From Clarireedia homoeocarpa (lineage: Eukaryota > Ascomycota > Leotiomycetes > Helotiales > Rutstroemiaceae), in NCBI GenBank assembly GCA_001465935.1, contig LNKV01000009.1, forward strand, positions 806,001-870,000: 64,000 nucleotides of DNA. Reading direction: 5' to 3'. Shown here in pieces: positions 47,101 to 60,626 of this stretch (positions within the stretch are counted from its first letter, which is position 1; the number at the start of each line of letters is the position of its first letter). The translations under genes and the position numbers were made by a program. The notes beneath the pieces were generated by a model that was not told the DNA's origin, did no database searches, and was given only the letters and a program-made list of their open reading frames with translations.

Positions 47101-49463
47101 CGGAAAACTTTGGTATACCTTCAATATCGTCACATCGCGCAAGAAAATAGAATGATTACATACGGAGTACGGCGTCATTCTGGCATAATGTGCTGCTGCA
47201 TACTATGCATGACTCGCTCGGTCGATTGCATGCACTGTTATACTTTACAAGTAACGTGCATCAATGAAAGCATCATACATCATTATTGGCACACGAAAAG
47301 AACGCAAGGTGGTATACAACTTGTATCTGGATGAAGAGGTCGGTACTGGGCTGATCGGTACGTGCCTAGAAGTCAGACGATAGACCCTCGAGGGAAAGGG
47401 GTGGTAAGGGCGTTGTGCGACTTGATCATTGCACCATCTTACTTTGCTGTATGGTCAAAAATGCACACACAGAAGCATCACTGAGGCACTCACGCGTCTT
47501 TGTACAGTATCTGCCCAGGAGTCGAAAAAAACGCGGCGGTTGAACCGACTGCCAGCCGCCAACCGGGATTCTTTTTTATCCTGAAGGTCCGGAATCTGCA
47601 ACGCATTTCAGGGGTATACCCATGTTTGAGAAGGAAGCGGAACGGACCAGGATGGTGACAGCCAGCATACGATTGGTCTTTTTGGAAAAGGTGCGTTGAA
47701 CGGGTTGTTGTTGTTGATATGGGATGCTTGACTATTTGAAGCCCTGGAAAAAAATCACAAGCATGGATCCTCTCCCCCTTTTTGGGTCTCTTCTTTCGAG
47801 GTCCCTCATGGGTTGTTGGACTCACTAACTGTTTGAGAGACTAGCTGGGGCGTATGCACATGCACAGGCACAGGCACTCTTGAGGGCTTGAATTCGCGAA
47901 GGAGCTTTCACGCTGTACCTACCCAACTTCTATCACGTCTACTGTGATGAGTGATGGGTGATGAGTGATGAGTGATGAGTGATGACGATGGAAGTCGGGT
48001 GGGAGCGAAAGTAGCAGTGGGTGGGTATTCTTCATGGTGCTCGTTTGCTTCAGTCCGCGCCGCAAAGAGAATTCCAGACTTGCCAGTTACCCGCCAGCGG
48101 AATCTCCAAAAGGCAAGAAAAAATGAGGGAGTGAATTGTAATCAATATGATGCTATTTTTACGAAGATGCGTGTGCCAGCAGCGACAGAAGGCCATACTC
48201 GGTACATTGACATGCGATATAATGTTTGTCCCGTTTCTATATTCATCCCTATCCGCACTCAGTATCCATTCCATTCCATTTCCACTTCGTTTTTCCTTTT
48301 CCCATTCTATAAGCGTAGATACTGTATGGACGTACGGCGCAGTGCATATATGCACCGTATGCGCGCGAAGACGTATAGTAAAATGTGCAGATCTGAACGG
48401 AGCAGCTGCTAACCCCATACCCAGCGACCGATGTGGCGACGAACGGGCATTTGCGCGCTCTCTCCTTTGGGCACCTAACCCACATAGGGAGGTATACACA
48501 GCACAGTAAGAAATAATACTGCGAATGAATCCATTGTGGATGAGCTTATTTACTTATGTATGAGTTTCAAGCAGCGTGTCCGGGTTCCCTCTCGTGTTTT
48601 CTCTCTCTCCTGCTCATCCTCACCCCTACCTCGTCCTCGCCAATGGTTGGGCCCCATCGGTCACTCCAGCACAGCACGCTTGCTGGCTAGCCACTAATAG
48701 AAACGCACTAAATCCCTTGGCTAACGGCACACCCCGATTCTAGTTCGCTCCACCCTTTCGCGCACACCCACTCGCCCACTCGCATCCACCCAGCCCACTC
48801 GCTCTACCCGTCCTGTAGCCCGTAGCCCGTACTACCTAGACTCACTCTTCCGTCGCCTTTCGCCTTTTTTTCGCTTTCCCCCTTCAACATCGTGGAACTT
48901 CTTCTGACCTTCGACAACGTTGTTTCTCCATCCCCTTGCTACCTCTTCTACCCTTCCCTCTCTTCTTTCTTTTTAATCGGATTCTTCGGGTCCAGTACAT
49001 TCCTTCGGCTCTGCATTCACAATTCACAAAGTCAATCAACGACTACAACTCTACACACTCCTTCGAGATACTGTCAATCAACTCAGTCCTTTCAGTCCTT
49101 ACAATCACATCCACAAGTCAACTCGACTTCACACTCCTTCTTTGCCAGCCGACCTCAACGCCTCATCACGAATCTTTCCAGATACTCATACCAAGATCTA
49201 TACCTTTCTATTTTCCTGCCAGATTCAGCGAAGCATTTACCTCTTTTTTGAACGAATAACCCCGTCGCTCCAATTTTGATTCACTCAAGCCTCCCTCAGC
49301 TTTTTGACACTCGACACCAGACCGTTGTGAATACAATCCACATCACCACAGCCCGACAATCTTTTGAAACTTGTGCACCAAATACAATTGCTTGACATAT
49401 CATCACAGAAATTAGAAATACTTACCCAAAAATTAATTGGCTACGGTCCAACAAACCATCAAC
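44191..49463. other. Gene-poor stretch of about 5 kb ending in a long leader
   Basis: No gene is supported. Many frames of 60-200 codons occur on both strands, but none shows a known motif or an exon chain. Contents: a GCGAAG array at about 46295-46320, GTGATGA units at about 47946-47985, TACGGAGTA at 47161-47169, and CCCACTCG units at about 48768-48805. The last 600 bases are pyrimidine-rich and probably form the long leader of the homeobox gene, with several small upstream frames. Confidence 0.6.
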
Positions 49464-51356
49464 ATGTCGGATATGTCTCAAGAAGATGCGGCGATCAAGA
49501 TGATGTCGACTCCATCACCCACCGCGTCAAACTCCGCCAGCAGCAACTCCGCTTCTCGAAGACCCCCACGCAAGAGCACCTTGACCCAACAGCAAAAGAA
49601 CCAAAAGAGACAGAGGGCGACTCAAGATCAATTGGTAACTTTGGAAATGGAATTCAACAAGAACCCAACTCCTACCGCTACAGTTAGAGAAAGAATTGCA
49701 GAGGATATCAACATGACAGAACGTTCGGTACAAATCTGGTTTCAAAACAGGTCAGTTTCGTTCCTAGAGTACTGACGAGTCGCATATTCTAACAATGCAT
49801 GCAGACGTGCGAAGATAAAGCTTATGGCAAAGAAGAGCATCGAGACTGGAGAGAGCTGCGAGATTCCAGAGGCCATGCGACAATATCTTGCGATTCAAGA
49901 AATGGAATCAGGAAAGTCATTGGGTGGTAACTTCCTCGGACGCGGAGGACTGATGCCATATGGTAGCGGGAACATGCTCATGGGCGGGGACCACGGTCCC
50001 CAAGGAAAAGTTGGTAAGTTCTTGATCTGCACCTTCAGTTCTTGTTCCATAAAGTACTAACATGTGTTAGTTATCCATCATCTCTCTTGCCGTTCGTTGA
50101 GCATTGGTTCATGGAGACGCATCGGTCAAAATGCAATGGATCTGATCATCTTCTACTCACCTGATAAATCTACCATGACTTACTACATCAACAACGACCA
50201 AGCAGGCTACAAGATTGAATACTCATTCTCTTCTATCAAGAATATCTACCTGGAAAATGGAGATAACGAATCAAGACCTGGTGGATTGGTTGTTGAGCTC
50301 ATCCGCGCGCCTAATTTCTTCATGGATTCATCTGGCTCGGGAGGTTTCTATCAGTGTGGTGACTTCACAGAAGATCAACAGGCATCCCAAGTCATGGTTC
50401 ACCATCTTGGCGGTCATCCCAAGGTTCTCAGTGGTCAATTGGCTAAATTGGTATCGCTGGAATCGTTCATCACCCGCGACAACCCATTCACACATCAACA
50501 GCCATTGTCTGTATCGGCACCTGTCTCGCCTACTGGCCACCGTCCTGCCTCTCAACCAAACTACAATGCGCAGGCGCACGTCGGCATGTTCCAAGAGTCT
50601 CAATGGGGCATTGGTGTTCATCCTGGTGCGCGCGGACCGGGTCACAAGCGTCAAAGAAGTCGATCTGTGCCAATGGCTGTAGACTTCTCCATGTTCAACA
50701 ACCCCATGCCATCATTCCTTATTCAACACCCAGGTGAATCTCAACAACAACACTCAAATCCAAACATCTTCGCTCCTATTCCTCAACAGCCAAACAGTCT
50801 CGGGCCTTTAGGCCCCAATCTGAGAATTGATACCTCGTCTGGTTATGGAATGGATTTCAGACAATACCCCATGTCCGCTGCTACAACCACCTCGCCTTCT
50901 GATTATGCAAGCCCCGGTTTCTTCCCTCACACGTCAGAAAACGGACCTATGACAGGGCCCATGCCAACCTCAGCATCAATGCCAGCTTCAAATTACACGC
51001 CATATTCGATGCCCTTCTTGTCCCCTGATCCCTCTTCTATGGTGCCTCCATCTGTCTCACCTTTGTCATTCATGAGCCACGGTGACCCAGCAATTGTTGA
51101 TCAATCTCCACCTCTATCAATGATTCATCGGAGCGCCTCTGCAGATATTTACAGCATGTCGCATGATCACCACTCCAACATGTCTGATGATGGCACCGGA
51201 CTCAACGAGATGTACTCAAAGCACACCCTCAACATCCCCATGCACCCTCACTCTCCGGCTTTCGGCGAGCAATCTGCGGCGGATATGGATATGAATAACC
51301 TCGTTCAATTCCCTATCGATCACGATGGCCTTTCACCAGAACACATTCCACAATGA
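49464..51356 (+). CDS. Homeobox transcription factor, Pah1/Htf1-like
   Basis: Three exons (49464-49750, 49805-50013, 50071-51356) give 593 aa. A homeodomain covers about residues 46-104; recognition helix RSVQIWFQNRRAKIKLM contains the invariant Trp, Phe, Asn and Arg, with intron 1 inside the codon for the second Arg of NRR. After a linker comes a second conserved block (SIGSWRRIGQNAMDLIIFYS to SFSSIKNIYLENGD) found in the filamentous-fungal developmental homeobox group. The C-terminus is Pro/Ser/Met-rich, disordered and suited to activation, with HKRQRSRSVP as a possible nuclear signal. Known members control conidiation and hyphal development in other ascomycetes; the exact orthology here is inference. 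Confidence 0.88.
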
Positions 51357-52783
51357 AAGACGGATTTTGTACGAAGTTGAGAATATTAAACATTTTGCTG
51401 GGAGTTGGGACTCGAGCAATTTTACTAACGCATTTGTCAAAGTTAAAAACAAATGCATGGGAATCCTCTTTTGCTTAGAGGTTGTTTGGGGGGGGGATGC
51501 GGGCGGCGTTGGTTGATTTTTCGTTGCTTGGGAAAGGGGAGGTGTAAACGGTCAATTCCTGTTTGATTGTTCATGTCAATTCTTCTCATGAGCTTTGCCT
51601 GTCTTAGTTGCTCTGTGGTGTTGTCTCGTCTCTTGACCTGTTGCCACTTTTCCTTCTGTTTTATGCCACGACTTTGCATGACGACTTACCAAATTCTATC
51701 ATGCTTGTCTGGTACAGCGATCATTTTCTCATTCCTATCTTTGCTCTTGCGCGTTCTATCTCACATCTGGATGTCTGCTTAAGCGGTTTCATCTTGTTCC
51801 TGTTTTTATTGTCTCCAAAGAGATCTTGTTGGTTGGATTGAAGATATAAATGGGTGGCGGATAGTTGGAAGTAAAGCATGTATGTGGAAACAAACTGGTA
51901 GGGGGTTTGAGGGTCAAATTTTGCTTGGTTTTGCTGGCGCACGAGCAAGCAATGGATTGATGAATCATGGTGGTCTTAATAGTGGAATCTATTTTGTAAA
52001 TTTGCGTGCTTTTCTTGAAGCCTAAACGTGTGTTTGTATACATGCAAAAAATAATTCATTTGAAGCCCATCTCTTATGGCCGTTGAATTCAATGTGACCA
52101 GCATGTCTATCTCGCGGTTCTCTTGTGGCGCAAGACTTTGACCTGGAGGATGTCAAGGCAGATTTTGGAGAATCCCACGGAGGTTGTGTATATTCGCTCA
52201 ATTGGAGGCACAAAGGATCTAAAAACAGCCTCTCTTTCAAGGGCTGGCCTGCTGACCTTCTAGCTTTGGTACATAGAACCATTTTGCCATGAGTGAGATG
52301 CTGCTGCAAGTAATATTTAATATACTGCGTACAAGTTTCCTTGGTACTTCTAGGGCTGGTCTGAGCCTCCAAAGCCTGCAGGGATTACTTTACTGCTTGG
52401 GCCTCAAGCCTGGTAGGGCCGGGAATCTGGTCTCCAGGCACTCCGGACCCACTGACCACTTCGAACTTTCAATACGACTACCGCTAAAACAACTTGGAAA
52501 CACGACGCTCAACCCATTGGTATCGATAACAGTATCAGTAACAATCACTCTCTTCTATCCAAACTACTCTACCGGGCTCACTCACTTATGTCGGAACATT
52601 CAACTTATTCTACTTATTCTACAACATCACTATCGTTATATATTTAACTTTTCCCAACGTCGTATCCACGCGCGGTGGAAGGTCACTGGTGACTGGGCTA
52701 GGCAAAGCCTTGATTGACCACTGTTTAGCTGCGGAAATCTCTTCTTTTTGATGAGAGGAGCCCAATAATTAACTTACTGCAAC
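51357..52783. other. Intergenic between co-directional genes
   Basis: No gene is supported. A 142-codon plus frame at 52289-52717 has no ATG-linked conserved motif and lies where the flippase leader is expected. Confidence 0.6.
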
Positions 52784-55700
52784 ATGGCAGGCGACATGGG
52801 CGAGGGAGGAAGAAGAACGTCGACCGGCGATGAAGCAATCTCACCGTCAACAGAACCCCCGCAATCTGCGATAGCGATAGATAGCCCCACAACTTTGACA
52901 GGTCCCAGAGTCCGCTTTTCCGAAGATATCGATCGCGCGGATGCTCCTTCGTCCTTTAGACAAAGACCCGGAACCCCGGATTTGAGCATCGATACGAGGA
53001 TAGCATCGAAGGAACCAGCAGTTGAGCAAAGCAGGTCCGCAGCATTTGCGCATGGACAGAAGATATACACCGGCGTTTCTCCAAAGAATGCCACATCTCC
53101 GAGAACAAGAGATAGAGGGTATTCGTTGAGGAGAACATTGTTTGCACGAGGCCTTAACAACGAGTCGGGACAGTCTCCAATCGAACTTACGGAAGCGGGT
53201 TCGTCGCAAGATGGCGGTGTTACTGGATCAAATGCTGTGGAACAAGGGAAAGGGAAGAAATCAGCAAGTTCTGTTGTTGTATCGCCAGTACGTAATGACT
53301 ATGGACATCCGATCGAGCAGCATCTTCCGACAGAGGCGCCAGGCAAAACATCTAAGTATAAGGACAAGAAAGCATTTGGGACGAGAGACTTACCGAATTA
53401 CGATGTTTGGGCGAGAAGAGTGAAAGGAGAGGAAGGGATCGTCAAGAACATTAAGACGAAAGTCAAATGGTTCTACAGTGAGAAGATCCTGAAAGACGTT
53501 CTTCGACAATACCCAATACCACCTTCTAAGGACGGTCGTCATATCGATCTCGATGCTAGTCGCAAAGATGCCTTGATTGACGAGAGGACTGGTACGGAAT
53601 ATGTCCCCAACACCATCCGATCTAGTCGTTATACTCTTTGGAACTTCATACCCCGGCAGCTTCTTTTCCAATTCTCTAAGTTGGCCAATGCCTATTTCCT
53701 CCTCGTCTCCATTTTGCAGATGGTACCAGGCCTTTCTCCTACAGGGTCGTACACCACAATCGCTCCGCTACTTGTATTTGTGACCATCAGTATGTCGAAG
53801 GAAGGTTATGATGATTTCCGACGTTACAAGTTAGATCAAGTTGAGAACAATAATGAGACCCTCGTTTTACGCGCATACGAATCTGCTAGTGTTGAGCAAA
53901 CACTTGATAGCTCTAAAGCTTTATCCAAGAGGTTCAAGAAAGGTCGAGGCATCGATTCTCCCGAAACTGTTGAAGACGCGGATATCGAGCCAACTGCCGC
54001 AGGGCCGAAGCATTGGGCTGCATTGAAGTGGAAAGACATCAAAGTAGGCGACATCATCAAACTGCGACGAGACGATGCTGTACCTGCAGATATTGTTCTT
54101 CTTCATGCTGATGGTCCAAATAATACTGCCTTTATTGAAACGATGGCACTTGACGGCGAGACCAATTTGAAGACCAAACAACCGCCTGTTCCTTTGGCAA
54201 AAAAATGCTCTACTGTGGATGAATTGGTGAATTGCCGTGCTCACATCGTGGTGGAAGATCCGAATCTCGACTTGTACAACTTCGATGGGAGGGTCACTGT
54301 TGATGAGGAGACTTTGCCACTTACAACTAATGAGGTCGTCTTCCGGGGAAGCATTTTGAGGAACACTTCTAGCGCCATTGGTATGGTAATCAATACCGGG
54401 GAGGAGTGTAAGATCAGAATGAACGCCAACAAGAATCCACGAGCCAAGTCTCCCGAGATGCAAAAGATAGTGAACAAGATCGTCATTATACTTGTGGTCT
54501 TCGTCGTTCTCCTTGCTCTATTCTGTACCATCGCCTACCAGGTTTGGTCGGACAATGTAGAGGGTCGGTCTTGGTATCTTGTGGCCGGCTCGCATTTCAA
54601 ATTCAGCTACTCTATCGTGGGCTTCATCATTCTTTTCAATACGCTCATTCCTCTTTCGCTTTATGTCAGCTTGGAAATCATCAAGGTTGGACAGTTACTT
54701 CTCATGCACGACGTTGAAATGTATGATCCAGTCTCGAACACTCCAATGACATCTAACACATCTACTATCCTCGAGAATTTAGGGCAGATTGGATACGTTT
54801 TCTCTGACAAGACTGGCACCCTAACAGACAATGTTATGCGTTTTCGAAAGCTCAGTGTTGCGGGGTATGCATGGCTACATGACTTTGACTTGGTAAAGGA
54901 GGCTGCCCACCAACCTGAACACTATACGGTCAAGCACGAAACTAAATTGAAAAATAAAGGCAAGGGGGTGGTAAGACGTTTCTCCTCCAAGAAGAAGGCC
55001 TCTGCAGCTCAACCAGGTGACGGAGCCTCATCTGCGCTGACCAGTCCAACTATCGAAACACCACTAAGACGGTCCGGCTCTCTGTGGAGATCTTCAGCGC
55101 GACCGAATCGCGTCCAGCCTGAACTACGAACTGAAGAGATGATTCGTTACATGCAATCGAAACCCCACAGTATCTTCACCAAAAAGGCTAAATTTTTCCT
55201 CTTATCTATTGCCCTGTGCCATACTTGTCTTCCCGAGGTAAAGGAAACTGGAGACATTGAATTCCAGGCAGCATCTCCGGATGAGCTTGCACTAGTGCGA
55301 GCTGCTCAAGAGCTTGGATATCTCGTCATTGATAGACCTGCCCGTTCCATCACCCTCAAGGTACCAATTGAAGGCGAGGACGTCACAGAGATATACGAAG
55401 TTCTTGATGTCATCGAATTTTCCAGCAAGCGAAAGCGCATGTCAATTATTGTTCGATTCCCCAATGGTAAAATCTGTATCTTATGCAAAGGTGCAGATTC
55501 ATCTATTCTTCCGCGATTGAAGCTGGCTCCGTTGGCCATGCAGAAAGTCTCCGAAGTTCAGCGACGATCAAGTATAAGAAAAAGTCTTGAGGCTGAGGAG
55601 TATATGCGGAGGATGAGCGACAGTAGTCCGCGGGCTAGCTTCAGTCGACCTAGTGTCACTCTTTCTCGACCGAGCATGAGTCGCAATCGCAGAAGTATAG

Positions 55701-57945
55701 GTGCTGGGAGACCTAGTATGACCAGCACAAGACTGCAGCCCATTAGAGATGAGTTAGATTCTTGGCTGAGAGATCGCGAAAGTGATGTCGAAATGCCCGG
55801 TCTCGATGGAGCTGATGCCTATAGATCTCCCCGAGCTTCTATGGGAGGATTTTCATTTACCAACTCGGAGAGGCGCCCATCAATGCAAGCTGAACGTTTT
55901 TATGAATTTGTTGATGATGCACTGGTTCTAGACGACGCTGCTGTTTTTGAACGATGCTTCAAGCACATAGATGACTTTGCTAGCGAAGGTCTCAGAACGC
56001 TGCTTTTTGGGTATAGATTCCTCAACGAGCAAGAGTATAACGGCTGGAAGAAAATTTACCTAGATGCAACAACAAGTCTAGTGAATCGCCAGCAGTTGAT
56101 CGAAAGTGCAGGAGAGATGATCGAACAGGACTTTGATCTTGCAGGAGCCACGGCAATCGAAGATAAGCTCCAGAAAGGAGTACCTGAAACCGTTGATAAA
56201 TTGAGACGAGCCAATATCAAAATTTGGATGCTCACAGGCGACAAGCGAGAGACGGCTATTAATATTGCACATTCTGCAAGGATTTGCAAGAACTACTCGG
56301 AGGTTGTCATTCTGGACCGTACAACAGGAGAGGTCGAGCAACGAATGGCTACTACTCTTCTTGATATTGGTAATGGAAGTATTGCACATTCTGTCATCGT
56401 TGTTGATGGGCAGACACTTGCCGATATTGACGCAAACCAAACGCTTTCCCTCTTGTTCTTCGATCTGGTTGTTCAAGCAGACTCAGTCATTTGTTGTAGG
56501 GCAAGTCCAAGTCAAAAAGCATCTTTAGTAAAGAAGATCCGAACCAAGGTCGACAAATCCATCACTCTGGCTATTGGAGATGGTGCGAACGACATTGCCA
56601 TGATTCAGGAAGCGCATGTAGGAATAGGCATCAGCGGAAAAGAGGGTCTTCAAGCAGCTCGTATTTCTGATTATTCCATTGCACAATTCAGGTTCTTACA
56701 AAGACTTCTCTTTGTCCATGGTCACTGGAATTATGTTCGTACAGGAAAATACATTCTAGGAACATTCTGGAAAGAATTCCTCTTCTTCATGATTCAAGCT
56801 ATGTATCAGAAGTGGAACGGCTACAGTGGTACTTCTCTTTTCGAGTCCGCATCTCTTACTGTCTTTAATACGCTCTTCACTTCTCTTTGCGTCATTCTCC
56901 TAGGTATCTTCGATCAAGATCTGGAAGCCACAACGCTTTTGGCAGTACCGGAACTCTACTCCTATGGCCAACGTGATCAGGGATTCAACATTAAAAAATA
57001 CTTTGGCTGGACATTCATGGCTGCTTCAGAGATGGTCATGATTTACTTCCTTACATTCGGTCTTTTTGGCGAAGCCTTGTTTACAGACGACAACACCCTC
57101 TACTCCCTCGGTACTCTCTGCTTCACCGCTTCCGTTGTCATCATTGTCACCAAAATCATGTAAGCACCCCCTACCAAGTTCTTCCTTCCTTCAAAACACT
57201 AACTCAAATCTCCAGGGTCCTTGAAATGCACAGTAAAACATACATAACAGCAATCGGTTACTTTCTCTCTGTCGGCGGCTGGTTTATGTGGAATCTCCTC
57301 CTATCCGCTCTCTACTCGGCCAAATCACTCACCTACAACGTGCGCGATGGCTTTATCCACCATTTCGGCCGGAATCCTCTGTGGTGGTGCACTCTGCTTA
57401 TTATCCTAGCAGCAGTGTTCCTGTTTGAGTTGGGGATTAGCTCGGTGAGGAAGACGTTTTGGGGGACGGATATTGAGGTTTGGCAGGAGTTGCAGAAGGA
57501 TGCTGGTGTAAGGAGGAGGTTGAAGATGGCGGTTGAGGGAGAGGGAGAGGGAGACATGGAGATGGAAGAGGCAAAGGTCAAACAAAGTGAGGAGATACAG
57601 TGGGGTGTGGAAAGGGAAAGGGAAAGGGAACTCTTGGAATTACTTGACAGACCGAGGGTCATGCATGGGGATGCGCATGAACAGGACTCGAATATCACGA
57701 GAACGAATTTGAGAAATAGAAAGGGAAGCGTGGTGTCGGAAAGTGATGGCGTCCCGGTTGCGGCCGCGCAGCCGCATGATGGTGATGGGCTGGGGATTGT
57801 TCTGGTTAGTCCGGTGGAGGTTCAGCGTCAGGCGCCTTGGAGGAACGGAAGTTTTAAGAGTGGTGGGAGGAGGGATGTGAGGGAGAGACATTCGATTGAT
57901 GGGCATGGGGTGAGGGTGGGGTGGGAGAGGAGATCGATGTCTTGA
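52784..57945 (+). CDS. DNF3: Dnf3-like P4-ATPase (phospholipid flippase)
   Basis: Two exons (52784-57159, 57216-57945) give 1701 aa. A disordered N-terminus of about 200 residues precedes the P4 core: NTIRSSRYTLWNFIPRQLLF and SKLANAYFLLVSILQMVPGL with GYDDFRRYKLD, DGETNLKTKQ at Asp457 (actuator domain), PLSLYVSLEIIKVGQ in membrane helix 4, and the catalytic DKTGTLTDN at Asp675, followed by MLTGDKRET and GDGANDIAMIQEA. The transporter-type C-terminal helices are split by the only intron (57160-57215). A long insert at about residues 926-988 is rich in Arg-x-x-Ser. P4-ATPases move aminophospholipids or phosphatidylcholine from the outer to the inner leaflet, usually with a Cdc50-family partner. 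The GYDDFRRY and overall size point to Dnf3 more than Drs2 or Dnf1. Confidence 0.92.
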
Positions 57946-58252
57946 TACGGCTGGATATGGTAGGCTGGAGGGGATGAAAGATGTGTATATATGAGTCTGA
58001 GTCTGAGTCTGAGTATGAGCATGATTAATGAGTTCGGATACATGCATGGATGGACGGATGGATGAACGGACGGACGGATACGTGAATGGCGTAGAATAGA
58101 AGTGCATGAGACTTCGGGTATTACTATGGGTATTAGGATTACGGTTACGGCGGGGGGGCTTAGGGATTGGTTTATGCATTATTAGTCGAGGGTATGGTTA
58201 TGGTTATGGTTCCAACGAGCTGGCTTGTTTGCTTCGACCTGGATAAATAGAT

Positions 58253-58300
<48 letters not shown>

Positions 58301-58887
58301 TCAATGCAAAAAGCGAAAGACGAACACGAACAGATACATGCATTGGGCTACAGGCAATGAAAAGTTGAAAAGAAATGGGAATGGGATGGGGATGGGGATG
58401 GGATGGAAACGGAAATGGATTGGAAGAGGGGGGGGGAGGGGGAGGTTTGAGGCCTATATGTTTTACCAGCGATGGTGGATGGGTTGGTGCATATTGTATT
58501 GTTAGGATGGATTGCACTGTAGTATTGTGCTCGATAATTAATGTCGATACTACTCGCTCGTAAATTCTATGCTGAGGTTAAGGAGCCATGCTAGGGCCCG
58601 CTAGTTGAGTTTTCATAATTGCCAGTGATACAGGCTAATGAGTGCGTGTGTGCTCAATCAGACAGAACGTGGGATTATGCAGTGCCTTTATGATATTTAT
58701 CTAGACTAGATCATCTATTTAATAATAATAAAGCCTATCCACAGATGCATTCATTCGCTCACTCTTCGGATCTACTCTTCGGATCTCATTGTTCATCTAT
58801 TCATATTCCATCCAGTCGTCATCATCATATTTATCATGATTTTCCATTCTTATTTTATCAACCTCCCCCCGCCGTTCCAGTCTTCGT
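57946..58887. other. Convergent intergenic region with T44 tract
   Basis: No gene is supported. It holds short TGAGTC and GGAC runs near 57990-58075, the T44 homopolymer, and a GGGGATGG-type run at about 58378-58405. Confidence 0.65.
58256..58299. repeat. T44 homopolymer
   Basis: 44 uninterrupted T on the plus strand, in the convergent gap between the flippase and AHA1 genes. The exact length may be unreliable. Confidence 0.9.
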
Positions 58888-60033
58888 CTACAAAATCGTG
58901 CCGAAGCTGTTCCCATAATTAGCCTGGTAGTCCGATGTCATAAAAATTTCAAAACCACTCACCCGAAAGTCTGCTTAATGCTCCTAATGTAATACTCGCC
59001 CCAGTTTCTCTTGGTAACATCTTCCTGTCCAACGGGAACACCGCTCCATGTAACTCTCATCACAGTAACATTATCGACGTCGTTTTGATCAAAGTTGATT
59101 TCCAACTTGGAGTAGTGTCCTTTTGGCCATTGATCGAGTCTCCAGCTTTGTACGATCTTGGTTGGCTCTTCAAGTTCGAGATATTCTCCAGAGACGTTAC
59201 CACCAAAGAGCTCGAACTTGCCTCCTTTCTTAGCACCCTCGAAAACCTTGGGGGCGGCGCGGGTGAAGGCAGCAATACGTTGAGGGTCGGTGAATGTCTG
59301 GTAGAGTTCGGAAGCGGGTGCACGGAATTCTTCGGTGTCGGTAACAGTGGTGGTGTTAACTAACGAAGAACCCTTGTTCTCGGTTGTGGTTGTGGTTGCA
59401 GAAGACGAAGTCGGAGCGTTGTCAGGGTAGGATTTTGCGGCAGGGAATTTAGATGCGGGGTTTGCATCTGGTGCATGTTGGATATCCTTTCCGTGCTCAG
59501 CAATCAAAGCCGGTCCAAGCTTTGCGAATTGTTGGCGAAGTTGGGGGACAATCTTTGCGCGAACAAGGTCTTTAACGGGAGCTTTTGAGTTTGCATCGGA
59601 GTAAATGTCTATGTCAAACTACAGTCATGTTAGAGAAGCCATACAGGCGCCCATTGGGGACGATTAAGACATACAACATACTCATTCTCTTCGGTATCAT
59701 GGGCAACTTCAGGAACGGTGATGGTTCCGCTCACAGACTCATTATCCTTGGTCCTGCCTGAGTAGGATTAGACATAAATTTATTATATTGAGAATAGCTA
59801 CAGGACATACCTGAATACTCGATGACGAGTTTGACATCAAATATGGTAATGACCTTTCCCTTCCGTTGATTGACATCAACATCACCATCCATGCTAATCA
59901 CTTTATCTAATTTGGCGGTGACACCATCCTCCTCAGCCTTTAGCTCCTTGACGTTGTCCTCAATCCATTGCTTCGTCCAGACCGAGGCATCTTTGTTGAC
60001 CCAGTGCCAATTGTTTGGGTTGTGAAGAACCAT
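58888..60033 (-). CDS. AHA1: Hsp90 co-chaperone Aha1
   Basis: Four exons on the minus strand (60033-59811, 59757-59675, 59618-58963, 58906-58888) give 326 aa. MVLHNPNNWHWVNKDASVWT is the conserved start, containing the NxNNWHW motif that promotes Hsp90 ATPase. The N-domain runs through VTAKLDKVISMDGDVDVNQR. A Thr/Ser-rich linker precedes the AHSA1 C-domain (ELYQTFTDPQRIAAFTRAAP to WGEYYIRSIKQTFGFGTIL). The last six codons plus stop come from a 19-nt final exon behind a 56 bp intron with a GTGAGT donor; without it the protein would end at TFG. Aha1 stimulates Hsp90 and helps client maturation. Confidence 0.96.
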
Positions 60034-60299
60034 GTTGGCTGAGGCTTGCAAAAACTAAGAAGTGAAGAAATGACCTGTGTAGAGTTGATGTCAGCGGTGT
60101 GCATACAACTATGTTTGACAGAATGGAGGAGTGTAAAAAATCTTGATCAGAAGGAGGCCCGAAGGCGCATAGCATTGTCTTCAAAGATATGAGTACAAAT
60201 CGACTCGGACTGGTGCCAGCTTGTGTCTCATCATAACAGATTGAGGGGAAATAGAAAGGGAAGTAAGGGAAGAGAGCTCGCGACGAGCAACATACCTTT

Positions 60300-60307
60300 T
60301 TCCAGAA
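60300..60307. promoter_or_regulatory. Heat-shock-element-like dyad upstream of AHA1
   Basis: TTCCAGAA matches the nTTCnnGAAn half-site pair of heat shock factor and lies 267 bp upstream of the AHA1 start codon. Two further perfect TTCTAGAA dyads lie at 60691-60698 and 60965-60972. AHA1 is an Hsf1 target in yeast; the role here is inferred. Confidence 0.45.
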
Positions 60308-60608
60308 GAATGAATCGAAGAGAATTATGATCAAGGAGCCTCACCTACAACTTTTAATAGCAGTCAGAGTAAGATGAAAGAAGTAAACAGTAAGTGAAAT
60401 ATGGGAGTAGGAGCTTGGTGAGGCCCAAGTAAGAAAAGAGGAAGAAATACCAAAAGTAGTAGAATGCTCTGGAAAGTTTTTGAGAAGCGCGCTTCAAGGG
60501 TAGTGCGGCTGGGGGTGAATGCGGTGTAGCGCAAGGCGGTACCTGGTGCCTGATGCCTGATGCCTGATGCCTGATGCCTGATGCCTTATATTTAGACAGA
60601 GGTCTTAT

Positions 60609-60626
60609 CACGTGGATTTGCACGTG
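60609..60626. promoter_or_regulatory. Pair of CACGTG palindromes
   Basis: CACGTG at 60609-60614 and again at 60621-60626, 12 bases apart, in the AHA1 upstream region. This is the same core as the triple at 32665-32684. It is a candidate basic helix-loop-helix site pair only. Confidence 0.4.
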
